A stretch of 54,986 bases of DNA from Chloroflexota bacterium (GTDB lineage Bacteria > Chloroflexota > UBA6077 > SHYK01): positions 1-54,986 of the forward strand of contig DASRDP010000115.1 of NCBI GenBank assembly GCA_035652535.1, given 5' to 3'. Of this stretch, positions 45,667 through 54,709 are shown one piece after another. The notes under the pieces were generated by a model that worked only from the letters and a program-made list of their open reading frames with translations, ran no database searches and was not told where the DNA came from. The first letter of the stretch is position 1. Every line of letters starts with the position of its first letter. A program made the position numbers and the translations under genes.

Positions 45667-46843
45667 GGTTCACCTCTCCCTGTCTGTCGAATCGCACGAT
45701 GAGAACATCGTCTTCGAATCGCGCGCCGAGTGTCGGAAGTCCGACGAGCGCACGGGGAAGCACGACGTTTCGCTTTTGATTGCCCACGTGAACGACGAGC
45801 TCATCGCCCGACGCGAGTAGATGAACGTTCCCCTTCTGGGTAAAGGGAAGCCGCAGCTTCAAGAGATATTCGCCGTCGTGCTGTTCCGTCGTCTGGATGC
45901 GCCCCCGATAGAGGATCTCCGTTGGGTCGCGGTCGGCGTAGAGCTCGCGCGCCATCTCGGACAGCGACGGAATTCCCACGATCTCGCGACCGAAGAGTGG
46001 AACCTCCACCATCGGCAGCGGCGCAAACGTGTCTCGCACCTGCTGTCGGTATGCTTCCTGCGATTCTCGCCACCCGGCAAAGTACTCGTCACGCACGGCC
46101 GGCGGCAGCACTCGGTTGCAGACGACCAGGTCCGACGGGTACCCGAAGAGATTGAGATACGTGTACGTCCGCTGGGCTTCTTTGATGACCATCTTCTCGG
46201 GATTGAGCACGAGCCGAACGGTGGTGACGTCCGGATCGACGAGCGTCGCGTGCATGTCGTCGAGCTGAACGAAAAGCTCCTGAACGGAATCGTATACGTC
46301 GTCATCAGGGAGCGGCATTCCAATCCAGGTGCGCATGACCGGTCGAAGGAACGCCGCCATCCGGCGATGGACGGGCAGCAGCTTCTCCACCCACCATCGA
46401 GCGATCTCTGGGAACGAGAGCAGGCGCAGTGTTTCCCCGGTCGGCGCGCAGTCGACGATGATGACGTCGAAATTCCCGCTCTTTCGGTGCGTGTCGATCC
46501 AGAGGAGGTTCGCCAACTCGTCCATCCCGGGCAGGACCGCTAGCTCTTCCGCGACCAGCTCGTCGACGCCGCGCCAGGCGAAGAGGGCATTGATCCAGCG
46601 CTGGACCGTGTTCCAGTACCGATCCAGGTTGAAATAGATGTCCGATTCTTGTGCCCAGAGATTTTGGGACAGGGGGACTGGCTCGGGTCCGAGCGGTTGG
46701 TCGAAGCTATCCGCGAGCGAGTGGGCGAGGTCAGTCGAGAGCACGACGGTTCGGTAACCCAGCTCCGCGCAGCGCACTGCCGTCGCGGCGGATATCGTCG
46801 TCTTCCCAACCCCTCCCTTCCCTGTGTAGAGCATGACTCGCAT
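45644..46843 (-). CDS. ArsA/Get3-family ATPase with Hsp20-like C-terminus
   Basis: A 399-aa protein. The deviant P-loop is GKGGVGKTTISAATAV, followed by STDLAHSLADSFD (the switch-like STD). The C-terminal 75 residues (YLLKLRLPFTQKGNVHLL... DDVLIVRFDR) form the Hsp20-like strand domain typical of bacterial Get3/ArsA relatives. These ATPases probably handle membrane-protein clients rather than arsenite; no ars genes are nearby. The ATG at 46843 is chosen over 46909 because the family starts at the P-loop. Confidence 0.87.
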   Translation of the reverse strand: MRVMLYTGKGGVGKTTISAATAVRCAELGYRTVVLSTDLAHSLADSFDQPLGPEPVPLSQNLWAQESDIYFNLDRYWNTVQRWINALFAWRGVDELVAEELAVLPGMDELANLLWIDTHRKSGNFDVIIVDCAPTGETLRLLSFPEIARWWVEKLLPVHRRMAAFLRPVMRTWIGMPLPDDDVYDSVQELFVQLDDMHATLVDPDVTTVRLVLNPEKMVIKEAQRTYTYLNLFGYPSDLVVCNRVLPPAVRDEYFAGWRESQEAYRQQVRDTFAPLPMVEVPLFGREIVGIPSLSEMARELYADRDPTEILYRGRIQTTEQHDGEYLLKLRLPFTQKGNVHLLASGDELVVHVGNQKRNVVLPRALVGLPTLGARFEDDVLIVRFDRQGEVNHGARERR

Positions 46844-46887
46844 CGACGACGGTCCTCGTATCGAGCTACGCGCGGCGTGCCAACTCA

Positions 46888-46896
46888 ATGGTAGCA
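46888..46896 (-). promoter_or_regulatory. putative extended -10 promoter before the ArsA gene
   Basis: The minus strand reads TGCTACCAT here, 45 bp before the ArsA start, with no clear -35. It is the minus-strand counterpart of the TGCTACAAT and TGCTACACT elements elsewhere in the window. Confidence 0.35.
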
Positions 46897-46960
46897 GTCG
46901 TGGGGACATCTGCGTCGGGCGCGTGCGAGGTCAGATCGAGGGAGATCGGTCCGCGCCGCT

Positions 46961-48145
46961 TCAGGACGACGCCCCACGGCCGAGAAGTCGAGCGCCCGCG
47001 TCGGTAATGACGATCGGATCAGCCCACGCAGCACGAATTGCCGTGGTTGCAATGGAGACGGTGAGGGTGATGCAATCGCCGGGCTCGAGAGCGAGATCAC
47101 GCCGGTCAGGATCTTCCATGCCGCGATCAGGGCTCGGGGCGTCTTCACCGAGACCGCAACCCCGGATGGAGACGATCGCAGAGAGCGAATCGACGACACG
47201 CTGATGCTGAGACGCGAACGTCTCGCGCGCGCGGCGGTCCAACTGCTGGATCGTCACACCGGGTCGGGCTTGGGCAAACACCGAGTCCCAGAGGTCGCGG
47301 AGGAGCGCGACGGGAGCGGGGTCCGAAGCCGTGGACCCGCGCATTTGAATGACGCGACGGCTGCGAGCCCGGTATCCGCCCCATGCGCCGTCGAACACCC
47401 CCTGGACCAGGTGGATTGAAGGATCAGCTCCGCGATGAGATTCCCGTGCCGCACCCGCCATCGCGCAATCCCGCCATCGGAGCCCCACCGGCAGCTCGCT
47501 CCCCAATCCGCATGCGGTTTCCACGACGGCGCGCCGAATCCGAATGTCGTCCTCGTCCTTGCCGATCTCGTTGGCGAACCGCTCGGCCATGACATGCGCG
47601 ATGTGGGTGGACCTGTCCAAAAACGCGACCTCCTCGGCGCTCTTGGGGCGGCGCATCTGAGCGACCTCGCGCGTCACGTCGATGAGCTCGAGGGATGGGA
47701 ACGCGGAAGCGAGCGCCTGGACGAAGGCAAATCGGGCGCTCCCGAGCGAACGTCGGTCCGAATAGAGTCCCACCACACCGATGCGGTGCACCGATGGTCC
47801 GAGCTCGGCGAGGGCGCGAATCATGGCCGCGCTGTGGGACGGCGCAGCTTCACGGAGGTCTGTGCACCACGGCTGAGCGGTGATCCAAGCGCCCGCGTCG
47901 CGGGCGATGGCGATCGGCTCGCCCCGTCTCGGGAACAGAAGCGAGACCTCTGCGGCGCCGCCGCCGACGTGAGACAGGTACCGCGCTGCCGCGCCGACGG
48001 AGCTGGTGGACCCGACGCTTGGCGGGGCAATGACATAGTCGATGCGGGCCCGATCCATCAGCGCGCGCGCGGTTTCCCATCGTCGGTCCCGCTCGATCAC
48101 GCTGAAATACGGATACGCGGCGAGGTTCGCGGCGGCTCGGTACAT
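46961..48145 (-). CDS. M24-fold protein, paralogue of 40183-41397
   Basis: A 394-aa protein clearly related to the gene at 40183-41397. Both start RRFSIAERDRRW- or PYFSVIERDRRW-like, then IAPPxxGxxS and ARYLSHxGGGA. The metal ligand positions again look lost: LVQGVFDGAWGGYRARSRRV for the first pair, RGCGLGEDAPS for the His region. I start it at ATG 48145; the longer frame reaching 48355 is not family-like. It heads the minus block. Likely a non-metal M24-like enzyme or sensor. Confidence 0.72.
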   Translation of the reverse strand: MYRAAANLAAYPYFSVIERDRRWETARALMDRARIDYVIAPPSVGSTSSVGAAARYLSHVGGGAAEVSLLFPRRGEPIAIARDAGAWITAQPWCTDLREAAPSHSAAMIRALAELGPSVHRIGVVGLYSDRRSLGSARFAFVQALASAFPSLELIDVTREVAQMRRPKSAEEVAFLDRSTHIAHVMAERFANEIGKDEDDIRIRRAVVETACGLGSELPVGLRWRDCAMAGAARESHRGADPSIHLVQGVFDGAWGGYRARSRRVIQMRGSTASDPAPVALLRDLWDSVFAQARPGVTIQQLDRRARETFASQHQRVVDSLSAIVSIRGCGLGEDAPSPDRGMEDPDRRDLALEPGDCITLTVSIATTAIRAAWADPIVITDAGARLLGRGASS

Positions 48146-48259
48146 GTTGGGGCTCGCGGGCTCGTCCGCGGGTTCGGGGCTGCGGGCGCGCCCGCGGATT
48201 GGGCGTCCGGTGGATTGCGTCAACGTGCGCACCGTACGGGGGCATCGATCTCTGGTATT

Positions 48260-48379
48260 ATGCAGGTACTGGTTCGGTTCGTAGACCCGCGCACCCACGG
48301 CCTGGGGCGGGAGGAGATCCCGCTGGAGCGGCTCGCGCTGACGAAGTCCGGCCAAGTTTATCTCGAGGAGTCAGCGTGA
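48260..48379 (+). CDS. candidate 39-aa small protein
   Basis: An ATG at 48260 opens a 39-codon ORF (LVRFVDPRTHGLGREEIPLE, then a LTKSGQVYLEE end). Its stop (TGA) overlaps the GTG of the zinc-ribbon gene by 4 bp, a coupling arrangement seen in real operons. No strong ribosome site is visible. TATTAT at 48256 overlaps its start, so it may instead be a promoter. Uncertain. Confidence 0.4.
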   Translation: MQVLVRFVDPRTHGLGREEIPLERLALTKSGQVYLEESA

Positions 48380-48696
48380 GTTACGCCGACAAAGTTCTCG
48401 TCTGTCGCGATTGCGGCCAACCCTTCACCTTCACCGCGGGCGAGCAGGAGTTCTATGCATCCCGCGGGCTGATGAATGAACCCGGGCGTTGTCCCGAGTG
48501 TCGCTCTGCTCGTCGGGCGTCCCAGGGCGGCAGCCGCTACGGTGGCGGATACGGCGGTGAGCGGCAAATGTTCTCCGCGATCTGCAGCAACTGCGGCAAG
48601 GAGGCGCTGGTACCGTTCCAGCCGCGAACGGATCGCCCGGTTTACTGCTCGGACTGCTTTGAGCAAGTCCGCGCGTCGCGGCCAACGTATCGATAA
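48376..48696 (+). CDS. zinc-ribbon domain protein
   Basis: A 106-aa protein with two zinc-finger-like parts: residues 10-53 with CRDCGQPF and CPECRSAR, and residues 75-100 with CSNCGKEALVPF and CSDCF. A Gly/Tyr/Arg-rich link (GGSRYGGGYGGERQ) joins them. This matches the small probable zinc-ribbon proteins common in Chloroflexota and Actinobacteria, of unknown function but nucleic-acid-like. GTG start with GAGGAG upstream. A stem-loop follows it. Confidence 0.82.
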   Translation: MSYADKVLVCRDCGQPFTFTAGEQEFYASRGLMNEPGRCPECRSARRASQGGSRYGGGYGGERQMFSAICSNCGKEALVPFQPRTDRPVYCSDCFEQVRASRPTYR

Positions 48697-48722
48697 GCCG
48701 CCATCGGCAAGAGACCTTCCGG

Positions 48723-48753
48723 GGGGCTGGACTCGCTCAATGCGGCCAGCCCC
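48723..48753 (+). terminator. stem-loop terminator after the zinc-ribbon gene
   Basis: GGGGCTGG (48723-48730) and CCAGCCCC (48746-48753) form a perfect 8-bp stem with a 15-nt loop, followed by GCCGTTTAT. It lies 27 bp after the zinc-ribbon stop and 43 bp before typA. Confidence 0.55.
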
Positions 48754-48795
48754 GCCGTTTATCCAAAAAATGGCCCCGAAGCATGAAGGAAGCGA

Positions 48796-50655
48796 ATGAC
48801 TGCGCCTGACACACAGCTTGGCTCCCGCATGGTCGAGCGCACCGAGGTGCGAAACATCGCCATCATCGCGCACGTCGATCATGGAAAGACCACGCTCATC
48901 GACGGAATGCTCAAGCAGAGCCGCGTTTTCCGCGAAGGGCAGGCCGTCGGGGAGCTGATTCTCGACTCCAACGCGCTCGAGCGGGAGAAGGGGATCACGA
49001 TTCTGGCGAAGAACACGGCGGTGCGGTATCGCGGTACACGCATCAACGTGATCGACACGCCCGGCCATGCGGACTTCTCCGGCGAAGTCGAGCGCGTGCT
49101 GAATATGGCCGACGGCTGCCTTCTCCTCGTCGACTCGGTGGAAGGGCCGATGCCGCAAACGCGATTCGTCCTCAAGAAGGCGCTCGATCTGGGGCTCAAG
49201 CCCATCGTCGTCGTCAACAAGATCGACCGTGCGAATGCCCGCATCGCCGAAGTGCTCGAGGCGACGCAGGACCTTTTCCTGGAGCTGGCTACGGACGCCG
49301 AACAGCTCGATTTCGAAGTCGTGTACACCAATGCGCGCGCGGGGACGGCGACCCTCGACCCTGCCATGGCAGGATCGACCCTTGAGCCGCTGTTCGAAAC
49401 CATCTTGTCCTCGATCCCATGTCCGCATGTCGATGTCGAGTCTGGTTTCCAGATGCTCGTGAGCAACATCCGCTACAACGAGTACCTCGGACGCAACGCC
49501 GTGGGGCGCATCGCGCGCGGGCGAATTCGTGCCGGCGACAACATCGTGCGAATCGACGAGAACGGCGCCAGCACGCGCCAACGCTCGGTCGATGTCTTCG
49601 CGTTTGAGGGCCTGGAGACGGTCCCCTGCGACGAGGCGCGCGCGGGAGATATTGTCCTGCTGACCGGTCTCGACGAAGTCAACATCGGCGATACGATCGC
49701 CTCCGCCGAATCACCGGAGGCGCTTCCACGGCTGGATCTCGAGCCGCCAACGGTTCGGGTGACAATCGGTGTGAACACGTCTCCCTTTGCCGGGCGGGAC
49801 GGGACGTTCGTCACCTCGCGCCAGCTTCGCGCACGGCTGTACCGGGAGCTGGAGACGAACATCGCGCTACGCGTCGACGAGACAGAATCGGCCGATCAAT
49901 TCCTGGTCTCCGGAAGGGGAGAGCTGCACCTCGCCATTCTTATCGAGACGCTTCGGCGCGAGGGGTATGAGTTCCAGGTTTCGCGACCCCAGGTGATCCC
50001 GCGTACGATCGACGGCGTGCTCAAGGAGCCCGTTGAGCACGTTGTGATCGAGACGACCGAGGAATCGATCGGACCGGTGACGGAGGAGCTGAGCGTCCGT
50101 GCGGGACGATTGGTCAACCATCAGAGCGACGGCAGCGGGCGCGTGCGGCTGGAATACGCCGTCCCGACGCGCGGACTGATCGGCCTGCGCGGCATCTTTC
50201 TTACCCTCACGCGCGGGGAGGGACTGATGTCCAGTGTGGTCGCCGGGTACGAGCCGATGGGGGCGCCCATCGGCCGATCGCGCAACGGGGCCCTCGTCGC
50301 CACGAACACCGGTGTTTCGACGACCTATGGTCTGAACAACGCTCAGGAGCGGGGTGAGACGTTCATCGAGCCCGGACTCCACGTCTATGAGGGCATGGTG
50401 GTGGGTGTATCGCGCTATCCCCAGGATGTGCCGATCAACGTCTGCAAGGAGAAGAAGCAAACGAACATTCGCTCCTCCACGTCGGACATCGCCATTCGGT
50501 TGTCGCCACCGATCGTGCTGTCCCTGGAAGACGCGCTCGCATGGATCGGCGATGACGAGCTTGTCGAGGTCACCCCCAAGAGCATGCGCCTGCGCAAACG
50601 GCTCCTATCCGCCGACGATCGGCTCAAGGCCCGAAAAGACCAGGGATCGCGATAG
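48796..50655 (+). CDS. typA: ribosome-associated GTPase TypA/BipA
   Basis: A 619-aa translational GTPase with all G motifs: G1 [11 protein letters not shown]2 EREKGITI, G3 DTPGHADF, G4 NKIDRANA, and the EF-G-like domains and C-terminal basic domain (about 400-600). BipA helps 50S assembly at low temperature and stress. ATG start with GAAGGA upstream. It is alone in its unit, after the terminator-like stem-loop. Confidence 0.95.
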   Translation: MTAPDTQLGSRMVERTEVRNIAIIAHVDHGKTTLIDGMLKQSRVFREGQAVGELILDSNALEREKGITILAKNTAVRYRGTRINVIDTPGHADFSGEVERVLNMADGCLLLVDSVEGPMPQTRFVLKKALDLGLKPIVVVNKIDRANARIAEVLEATQDLFLELATDAEQLDFEVVYTNARAGTATLDPAMAGSTLEPLFETILSSIPCPHVDVESGFQMLVSNIRYNEYLGRNAVGRIARGRIRAGDNIVRIDENGASTRQRSVDVFAFEGLETVPCDEARAGDIVLLTGLDEVNIGDTIASAESPEALPRLDLEPPTVRVTIGVNTSPFAGRDGTFVTSRQLRARLYRELETNIALRVDETESADQFLVSGRGELHLAILIETLRREGYEFQVSRPQVIPRTIDGVLKEPVEHVVIETTEESIGPVTEELSVRAGRLVNHQSDGSGRVRLEYAVPTRGLIGLRGIFLTLTRGEGLMSSVVAGYEPMGAPIGRSRNGALVATNTGVSTTYGLNNAQERGETFIEPGLHVYEGMVVGVSRYPQDVPINVCKEKKQTNIRSSTSDIAIRLSPPIVLSLEDALAWIGDDELVEVTPKSMRLRKRLLSADDRLKARKDQGSR

Positions 50656-50707
50656 GCTGCGTGCGCGCGGCGGAAGGAGGTTCCTCTGCGCCGACGGAAT
50701 GGGTGTG

Positions 50708-50716
50708 TGCTACACT
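50708..50716 (+). promoter_or_regulatory. putative extended -10 promoter of the secreted-protein/ABC operon
   Basis: TGCTACACT (-10 TACACT at 50711-50716 with TGn) lies 55 bp before the ATG at 50772. No clear -35. It resembles the element at 13874-13882. Confidence 0.4.
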
Positions 50717-50771
50717 CGCCGCGTCCAGAGCGCAGGGCCGCTGCCCGCGCGGACTGGGCACGGGGGGATGA

Positions 50772-51656
50772 ATGGATCGAATGACGTTGCCCCGCATCAC
50801 TCTTTCACGGCTACTCGCCCTCGGCGTTGGCGTGGGGTTGGTCGCTGTCGCTACCCTGGCTCCGCTGCGTAGCTCGGCGTACGGGGCGCCAACGCTCCTC
50901 CGCCCGCACCGCTTCGCCCCCGTGTCGGTCAGCGTGGAGCAGGTGGCAAGTGGCCTCGCGTCAGTCCCATGGCGCACGGATGCTTTCGATCGGTCTCTGT
51001 TCGGTGAGCCCGGCGATTGGAACCAGCCGCGCGCGATCCCCTTTGAAACCGCCGAAGGCGCGAGCCAAGAGCTGCATCGCCGCGTCCGGGTGCCCGCAAG
51101 CTTACCGGATGGGGTGAGCAGCGACCCGACGATCGTGATGCACACGGCGAGCTCCGCCTCGTACACGCTCGACCTTCCGAAGATCTACGCGACCCTCGCG
51201 AGCGCCGGAATCGAGGACCTCCAGCTTCCGACGAGCCTGCACGGAGCCACCCTCGTGCTCAACATCCCCGCGAGCGTGACGCTCACGTGGGGCAGCGGAT
51301 CATCAGCGCTCGCCCTGACGCAGATGGGGCAGCCCACGCTGAGCGTGCCCGCCGAAGTGGACCTTGGCGCTCTGCACGACCTCGTCCTCAGCGATTCGCG
51401 CATCGCGGCGCTCGAACCCGATGCTGTGGCCCAGCTTCTGGCCATCGCCGATTGGCAGGACACGATTCCCGTGCCGATCCCTGCGGGAATGGCCACCTCA
51501 TCGGTGATTCGCGTTGGCGGTGGCGACGCATTGGCGGTGCACGAGGTTCGCACGGGTCGCACCCTGCTCCTCTGGCAACGCGGCGGCAATCTCTTCGCCC
51601 TGGCGGGTCACTTCGACGCCGACACCCTGGGGGCCGTCGCCAGCTCGATCCAGTAG
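50772..51656 (+). CDS. secreted or membrane-anchored protein, unknown function
   Basis: A 294-aa protein with a membrane segment at residues 10-32 (LSRLLALGVGVGLVAVATLA) and a likely cleavage site near SSAYGAP. The rest is an extracytoplasmic, mostly beta-rich domain with no Cys and no family that I recognise; the DUF4367/sigma-factor-regulator-like layout is only a guess. It lies 14 bp before the ABC ATPase, so it probably belongs to the export system. Confidence 0.7.
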   Translation: MDRMTLPRITLSRLLALGVGVGLVAVATLAPLRSSAYGAPTLLRPHRFAPVSVSVEQVASGLASVPWRTDAFDRSLFGEPGDWNQPRAIPFETAEGASQELHRRVRVPASLPDGVSSDPTIVMHTASSASYTLDLPKIYATLASAGIEDLQLPTSLHGATLVLNIPASVTLTWGSGSSALALTQMGQPTLSVPAEVDLGALHDLVLSDSRIAALEPDAVAQLLAIADWQDTIPVPIPAGMATSSVIRVGGGDALAVHEVRTGRTLLLWQRGGNLFALAGHFDADTLGAVASSIQ

Positions 51657-51670
51657 CGGATCCACTCGGC

Positions 51671-52594
51671 GTGCCACAGGAGGCTACGACCGCCGTCGCG
51701 CTCCGCGGCGTCCGGAAGGTGTTTGGCCGTCGAGTGGCAGTCGAAGGTCTCGATCTTCGCGTTCCGTCTGGTACGGTGTTTGGTCTGCTTGGGCCGAACG
51801 GGGCGGGGAAGACGACGTGCATCAAAATGATGCTGGGGCTTGTCCGACCGACCGCCGGCAGTGTCGAGCTGCTGGGGCTCCCGTCCTCCGACACCAAGGC
51901 GCGAGCGCGCGTCGGGTTCTTGCCGGAGCAGTTCCGGTTCCACGAATGGCTCACTGCTGCGGAATTCCTGGACCTGCACGGGCGGCTGTACGGCATGAGC
52001 CCCAAGGCGCGTCGCGAGCGTATTCCCGACGTACTCGAACGTGTTGGACTTTCCCAGAGGGCAGGCAGCCAGCTCCGGACGTTCTCGAAGGGAATGCTGC
52101 AACGGATCGGACTCGCGCAGGCCATCATGAATGACCCGAAGCTCCTGATTCTGGACGAGCCGACCTCCGGCCTGGACCCCGTCGGTCGCCGCGAGGTGCG
52201 CGATCTCATCGTGGAGCTTCGGGCGCAAGGGGTAACCGTGCTCCTGAATTCCCACATTCTCAGCGACATCGAGCGTGTGTGCGATCTGGTCGCCATTCTC
52301 GATTTGGGCAGGCTGGTCTGGTCGGGCAGGCCCGACGACCTCGGAAGCGACCGAATCGTGGTGACGGGCGAGGTCGACCAGGTTTCGAGCGCGGGACTCG
52401 AGGCCGCACGCAAGCTGGCGCCCGACCTCGATGCGCGCGACGGGCGCATGACATTTACGGTGGCCGACCGAGACGCGGTGTCCCAGGTGGTCTGGGCGCT
52501 GGTGACCCATGGCGTACGACTCTACGAGCTGCGCCAGCAGCGACGATCGCTCGAGGACCTCTTCGTGAACATCGTCGAGGGGCGTGACGCGTGA
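51671..52594 (+). CDS. ABC transporter ATP-binding protein
   Basis: A 307-aa ABC ATPase. Walker A is GLLGPNGAGKTTCIKMM, the signature loop is LRTFSKGMLQRIGLAQA, Walker B is LLILDEPTSGLDPVG, and the switch His is in NSHIL. A C-terminal domain of about 80 residues follows, as in the ABC-2 exporter group. GTG 51671 is used because the frame opens far upstream. It overlaps the permease start by 4 bp. Confidence 0.92.
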   Translation: MPQEATTAVALRGVRKVFGRRVAVEGLDLRVPSGTVFGLLGPNGAGKTTCIKMMLGLVRPTAGSVELLGLPSSDTKARARVGFLPEQFRFHEWLTAAEFLDLHGRLYGMSPKARRERIPDVLERVGLSQRAGSQLRTFSKGMLQRIGLAQAIMNDPKLLILDEPTSGLDPVGRREVRDLIVELRAQGVTVLLNSHILSDIERVCDLVAILDLGRLVWSGRPDDLGSDRIVVTGEVDQVSSAGLEAARKLAPDLDARDGRMTFTVADRDAVSQVVWALVTHGVRLYELRQQRRSLEDLFVNIVEGRDA

Positions 52595-53427
52595 AGTGGC
52601 TGGTCCTGGCGAAGTTCACCTTCCACGAGGCCATCCGCAAACGAATCGTGCTGGCCGCCGCGGTGATGACCGTTCTCTTCCTTGCGCTGTACGCGTTGGG
52701 GACACACTTCGCCGTCCGCGAGCTGGAAACATCGCCCCTCATCGTTCCGTCGGTCAAGCCACTGCTCATCAGCCAGCTGCTGCTCACCGGTATCTGGCTG
52801 ACCAGCATGGCGGGAAGCCTGCTGGCGATCTTTTCCGCGGCGGGAACCATCAGTGGGGAGGTCGAAAATTCGACGCTCCATGCCATCGCGGCCAAGCCCG
52901 TTGCGCGCTGGGAGATCGTCGTCGGGAAGTGGCTGGGGCTTGCTGGCATGGCCGCCGCCTATACCGCAATTGTCGCGACCATCGTCATCGGGATCGTTTG
53001 GCTGCGGGCTGGGTTCGCAGGAACGAGCCCGTTGGTCGCCGTATTGGCGCTCGCCATGCAGACGATCGTGCTCCTCTCCCTGACGGTGCTGGCCAGCGCG
53101 TGGCTTCCGTCCCTGGCAACGGGCATCGGGGTGTTCCTGCTCCATGCCATAGCAATGGCCGGCGGCGTCGAAGAGCAACTCGGTTTCATACTCAAGAACC
53201 AAACGATGCAGGACGCCGGCGTCTGGATCAGCATCGCCGTTCCCAGTGACGCGATGGAGAAGCTGGCGGCGGCTGCCCTTCAGGCGACGTCGGGGTCGAC
53301 CCTTCCGATGCCGGGCCCACTCAGCGTGCTGGCGCCGCCCAGCCCGTGGATGGTCGGCTACGCGGGCCTCTACGTCGTGTTCTGTCTCCTGGTCGCGGTC
53401 CTCCGTTTCGAGGGGAAGGACCTCTGA
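52591..53427 (+). CDS. ABC-2 type transporter permease
   Basis: A 278-aa membrane protein with six hydrophobic segments and the ABC-2 loop GEVENSTLHAIAAKPVARWEIVVGKWLG between helices 2 and 3. It pairs with the preceding ATPase to form an exporter for an unknown substrate. GTG start within the ATPase stop region. Confidence 0.88.
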   Translation: MKWLVLAKFTFHEAIRKRIVLAAAVMTVLFLALYALGTHFAVRELETSPLIVPSVKPLLISQLLLTGIWLTSMAGSLLAIFSAAGTISGEVENSTLHAIAAKPVARWEIVVGKWLGLAGMAAAYTAIVATIVIGIVWLRAGFAGTSPLVAVLALAMQTIVLLSLTVLASAWLPSLATGIGVFLLHAIAMAGGVEEQLGFILKNQTMQDAGVWISIAVPSDAMEKLAAAALQATSGSTLPMPGPLSVLAPPSPWMVGYAGLYVVFCLLVAVLRFEGKDL

Positions 53428-53497
53428 CCGGCCAGCCGGACCCATACAATGGGGGACGAGTGGGCTCAAGAAGCGCTGTTGCATCGAGGTCCGAGCT

Positions 53498-54352
53498 GTG
53501 AAGCTTCCGAAGGGCGTGGCCAGCCGATACGTTGCCGTAGGACCGATTCGCACGCACTATCTGGAGGCCGGTTCGGGAGAGCCGGTGGTTCTCCTGCACA
53601 GCGCGGAGTTCGGCGGGCGAGCGGAGTTCAGCTGGCGCCACAATATCGCGGCGCTCGCCGAACACTTTCACGTTTTCGCGCCCGACATGGTGGGCTTCGG
53701 GGGAACCGATAAGATCTACAACTTCACCGATCCAGCAGGCTTTCGCATCCGTTTCATCCGGGACTGGATGAACACGCTCTGCATTCCGTCGGCGCACTTC
53801 ATCGGGAACTCCTTCGGCGGATCGCTGATTCTCTCGGTCGCGGCGAGCCGCCCGACGCCGTGGAACATTCGGTCCATCGTGACGTCGAGCGGCGGCGGAT
53901 TCGCGCCCGTCAACGATGCGCGGACCACCCTGAACGACTACGATGGGTCGCGAGACTGGATGCGACGAATTCTCCAGGTCCTCTTCTGGGATGAGCGCTG
54001 GTGGTCAGATGAGGAAGTAGAGGAGCGGTGGCAGGCGAGTTGTGAGCCAGGCACCTGGGCTGCCACAGCCGCGGCTCGGCTCACATTACCCGGGCTGCCC
54101 CGTGCCACTCCGCCCGAGCGACCGGATTACCGAATGATTGCCGTTCCGACGCTGATTACCGGCGGGGCGGAGGATCTGCTGCGCGAGCCGGGGACGTGGG
54201 AGGATCTTCATCGGCAGATCCCGAACGCGGAGCTCCACATTTTTCCGCGGGCGCGTCATTGTCCGCACATCGAATTTGCCGACGAGTTCAACCGGCTGGC
54301 GACGGAGTTCATCTCGCGCCACTTAACGGGCGAGGTCCTGGCGGGAGACTAG
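53498..54352 (+). CDS. alpha/beta hydrolase
   Basis: A 284-aa alpha/beta-fold hydrolase. The nucleophile elbow is IGNSFGGSL (Ser), the Asp is in TGGAEDLLRE and the His in RARHCPHIE, so the triad is complete. It resembles C-C bond hydrolases of the MhpC/meta-cleavage type, but the substrate is unknown. The frame opens at 53246 inside the permease; GTG 53498 with GAGG 8 nt upstream starts the family-like part. It ends 9 bp from the convergent mazG-like gene. Confidence 0.87.
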   Translation: MKLPKGVASRYVAVGPIRTHYLEAGSGEPVVLLHSAEFGGRAEFSWRHNIAALAEHFHVFAPDMVGFGGTDKIYNFTDPAGFRIRFIRDWMNTLCIPSAHFIGNSFGGSLILSVAASRPTPWNIRSIVTSSGGGFAPVNDARTTLNDYDGSRDWMRRILQVLFWDERWWSDEEVEERWQASCEPGTWAATAAARLTLPGLPRATPPERPDYRMIAVPTLITGGAEDLLREPGTWEDLHRQIPNAELHIFPRARHCPHIEFADEFNRLATEFISRHLTGEVLAGD

Positions 54353-54361
54353 CCGGATAGC

Positions 54362-54709
54362 CTAGGCTTGCCGGGCCTCGTGGCCGTAGTAGCCAACCTC
54401 GAGCCGCTCCGCGATGATCTGGAGCTTGCGGTCAACCGCCTCCTCGACGTCGATCTCGAGGTGGTTTGCGAGCACGACGCTGAGGATCACGACGTCAGCC
54501 AGCTCGTCGGCGATGGCGCGGCGCGCATCAGCGGGAATTGACGAAAAGCCGTTCGCGGAGCCAATGCGCGGGTCGGTGCGCCAGAGCTTCTTGATGGCGT
54601 CCGCAACCTCACCAGCCTCGCCCAGAAGGCTGACCGCCAGATAGCCCGGGCCAAGCGACTCGAACCGCTGCGAATCAAACTCCGCGATCCGGGACTGCAT
54701 GTTCCACAT
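54362..54709 (-). CDS. MazG-like nucleotide pyrophosphohydrolase
   Basis: A 115-aa all-helical protein. The metal-binding acidic pairs are in LLGEAGEVADAIKKL and IADELADVVILSVVLANHL (the ExxE and ExxD pattern), as in MazG/HisE-type dNTP pyrophosphohydrolases. The ATG at 54709 follows GGAGGG by 8 nt and is preferred to a GTG at 54736. It may clean oxidised or non-canonical nucleotides (family role). Confidence 0.83.
   Translation of the reverse strand: MWNMQSRIAEFDSQRFESLGPGYLAVSLLGEAGEVADAIKKLWRTDPRIGSANGFSSIPADARRAIADELADVVILSVVLANHLEIDVEEAVDRKLQIIAERLEVGYYGHEARQA

Noticed and set aside
46961-48355. N-terminal extension of the M24 paralogue as a separate domain
   Set aside because: The 70 extra residues have no family character and overlap the promoter region of the zinc-ribbon unit.
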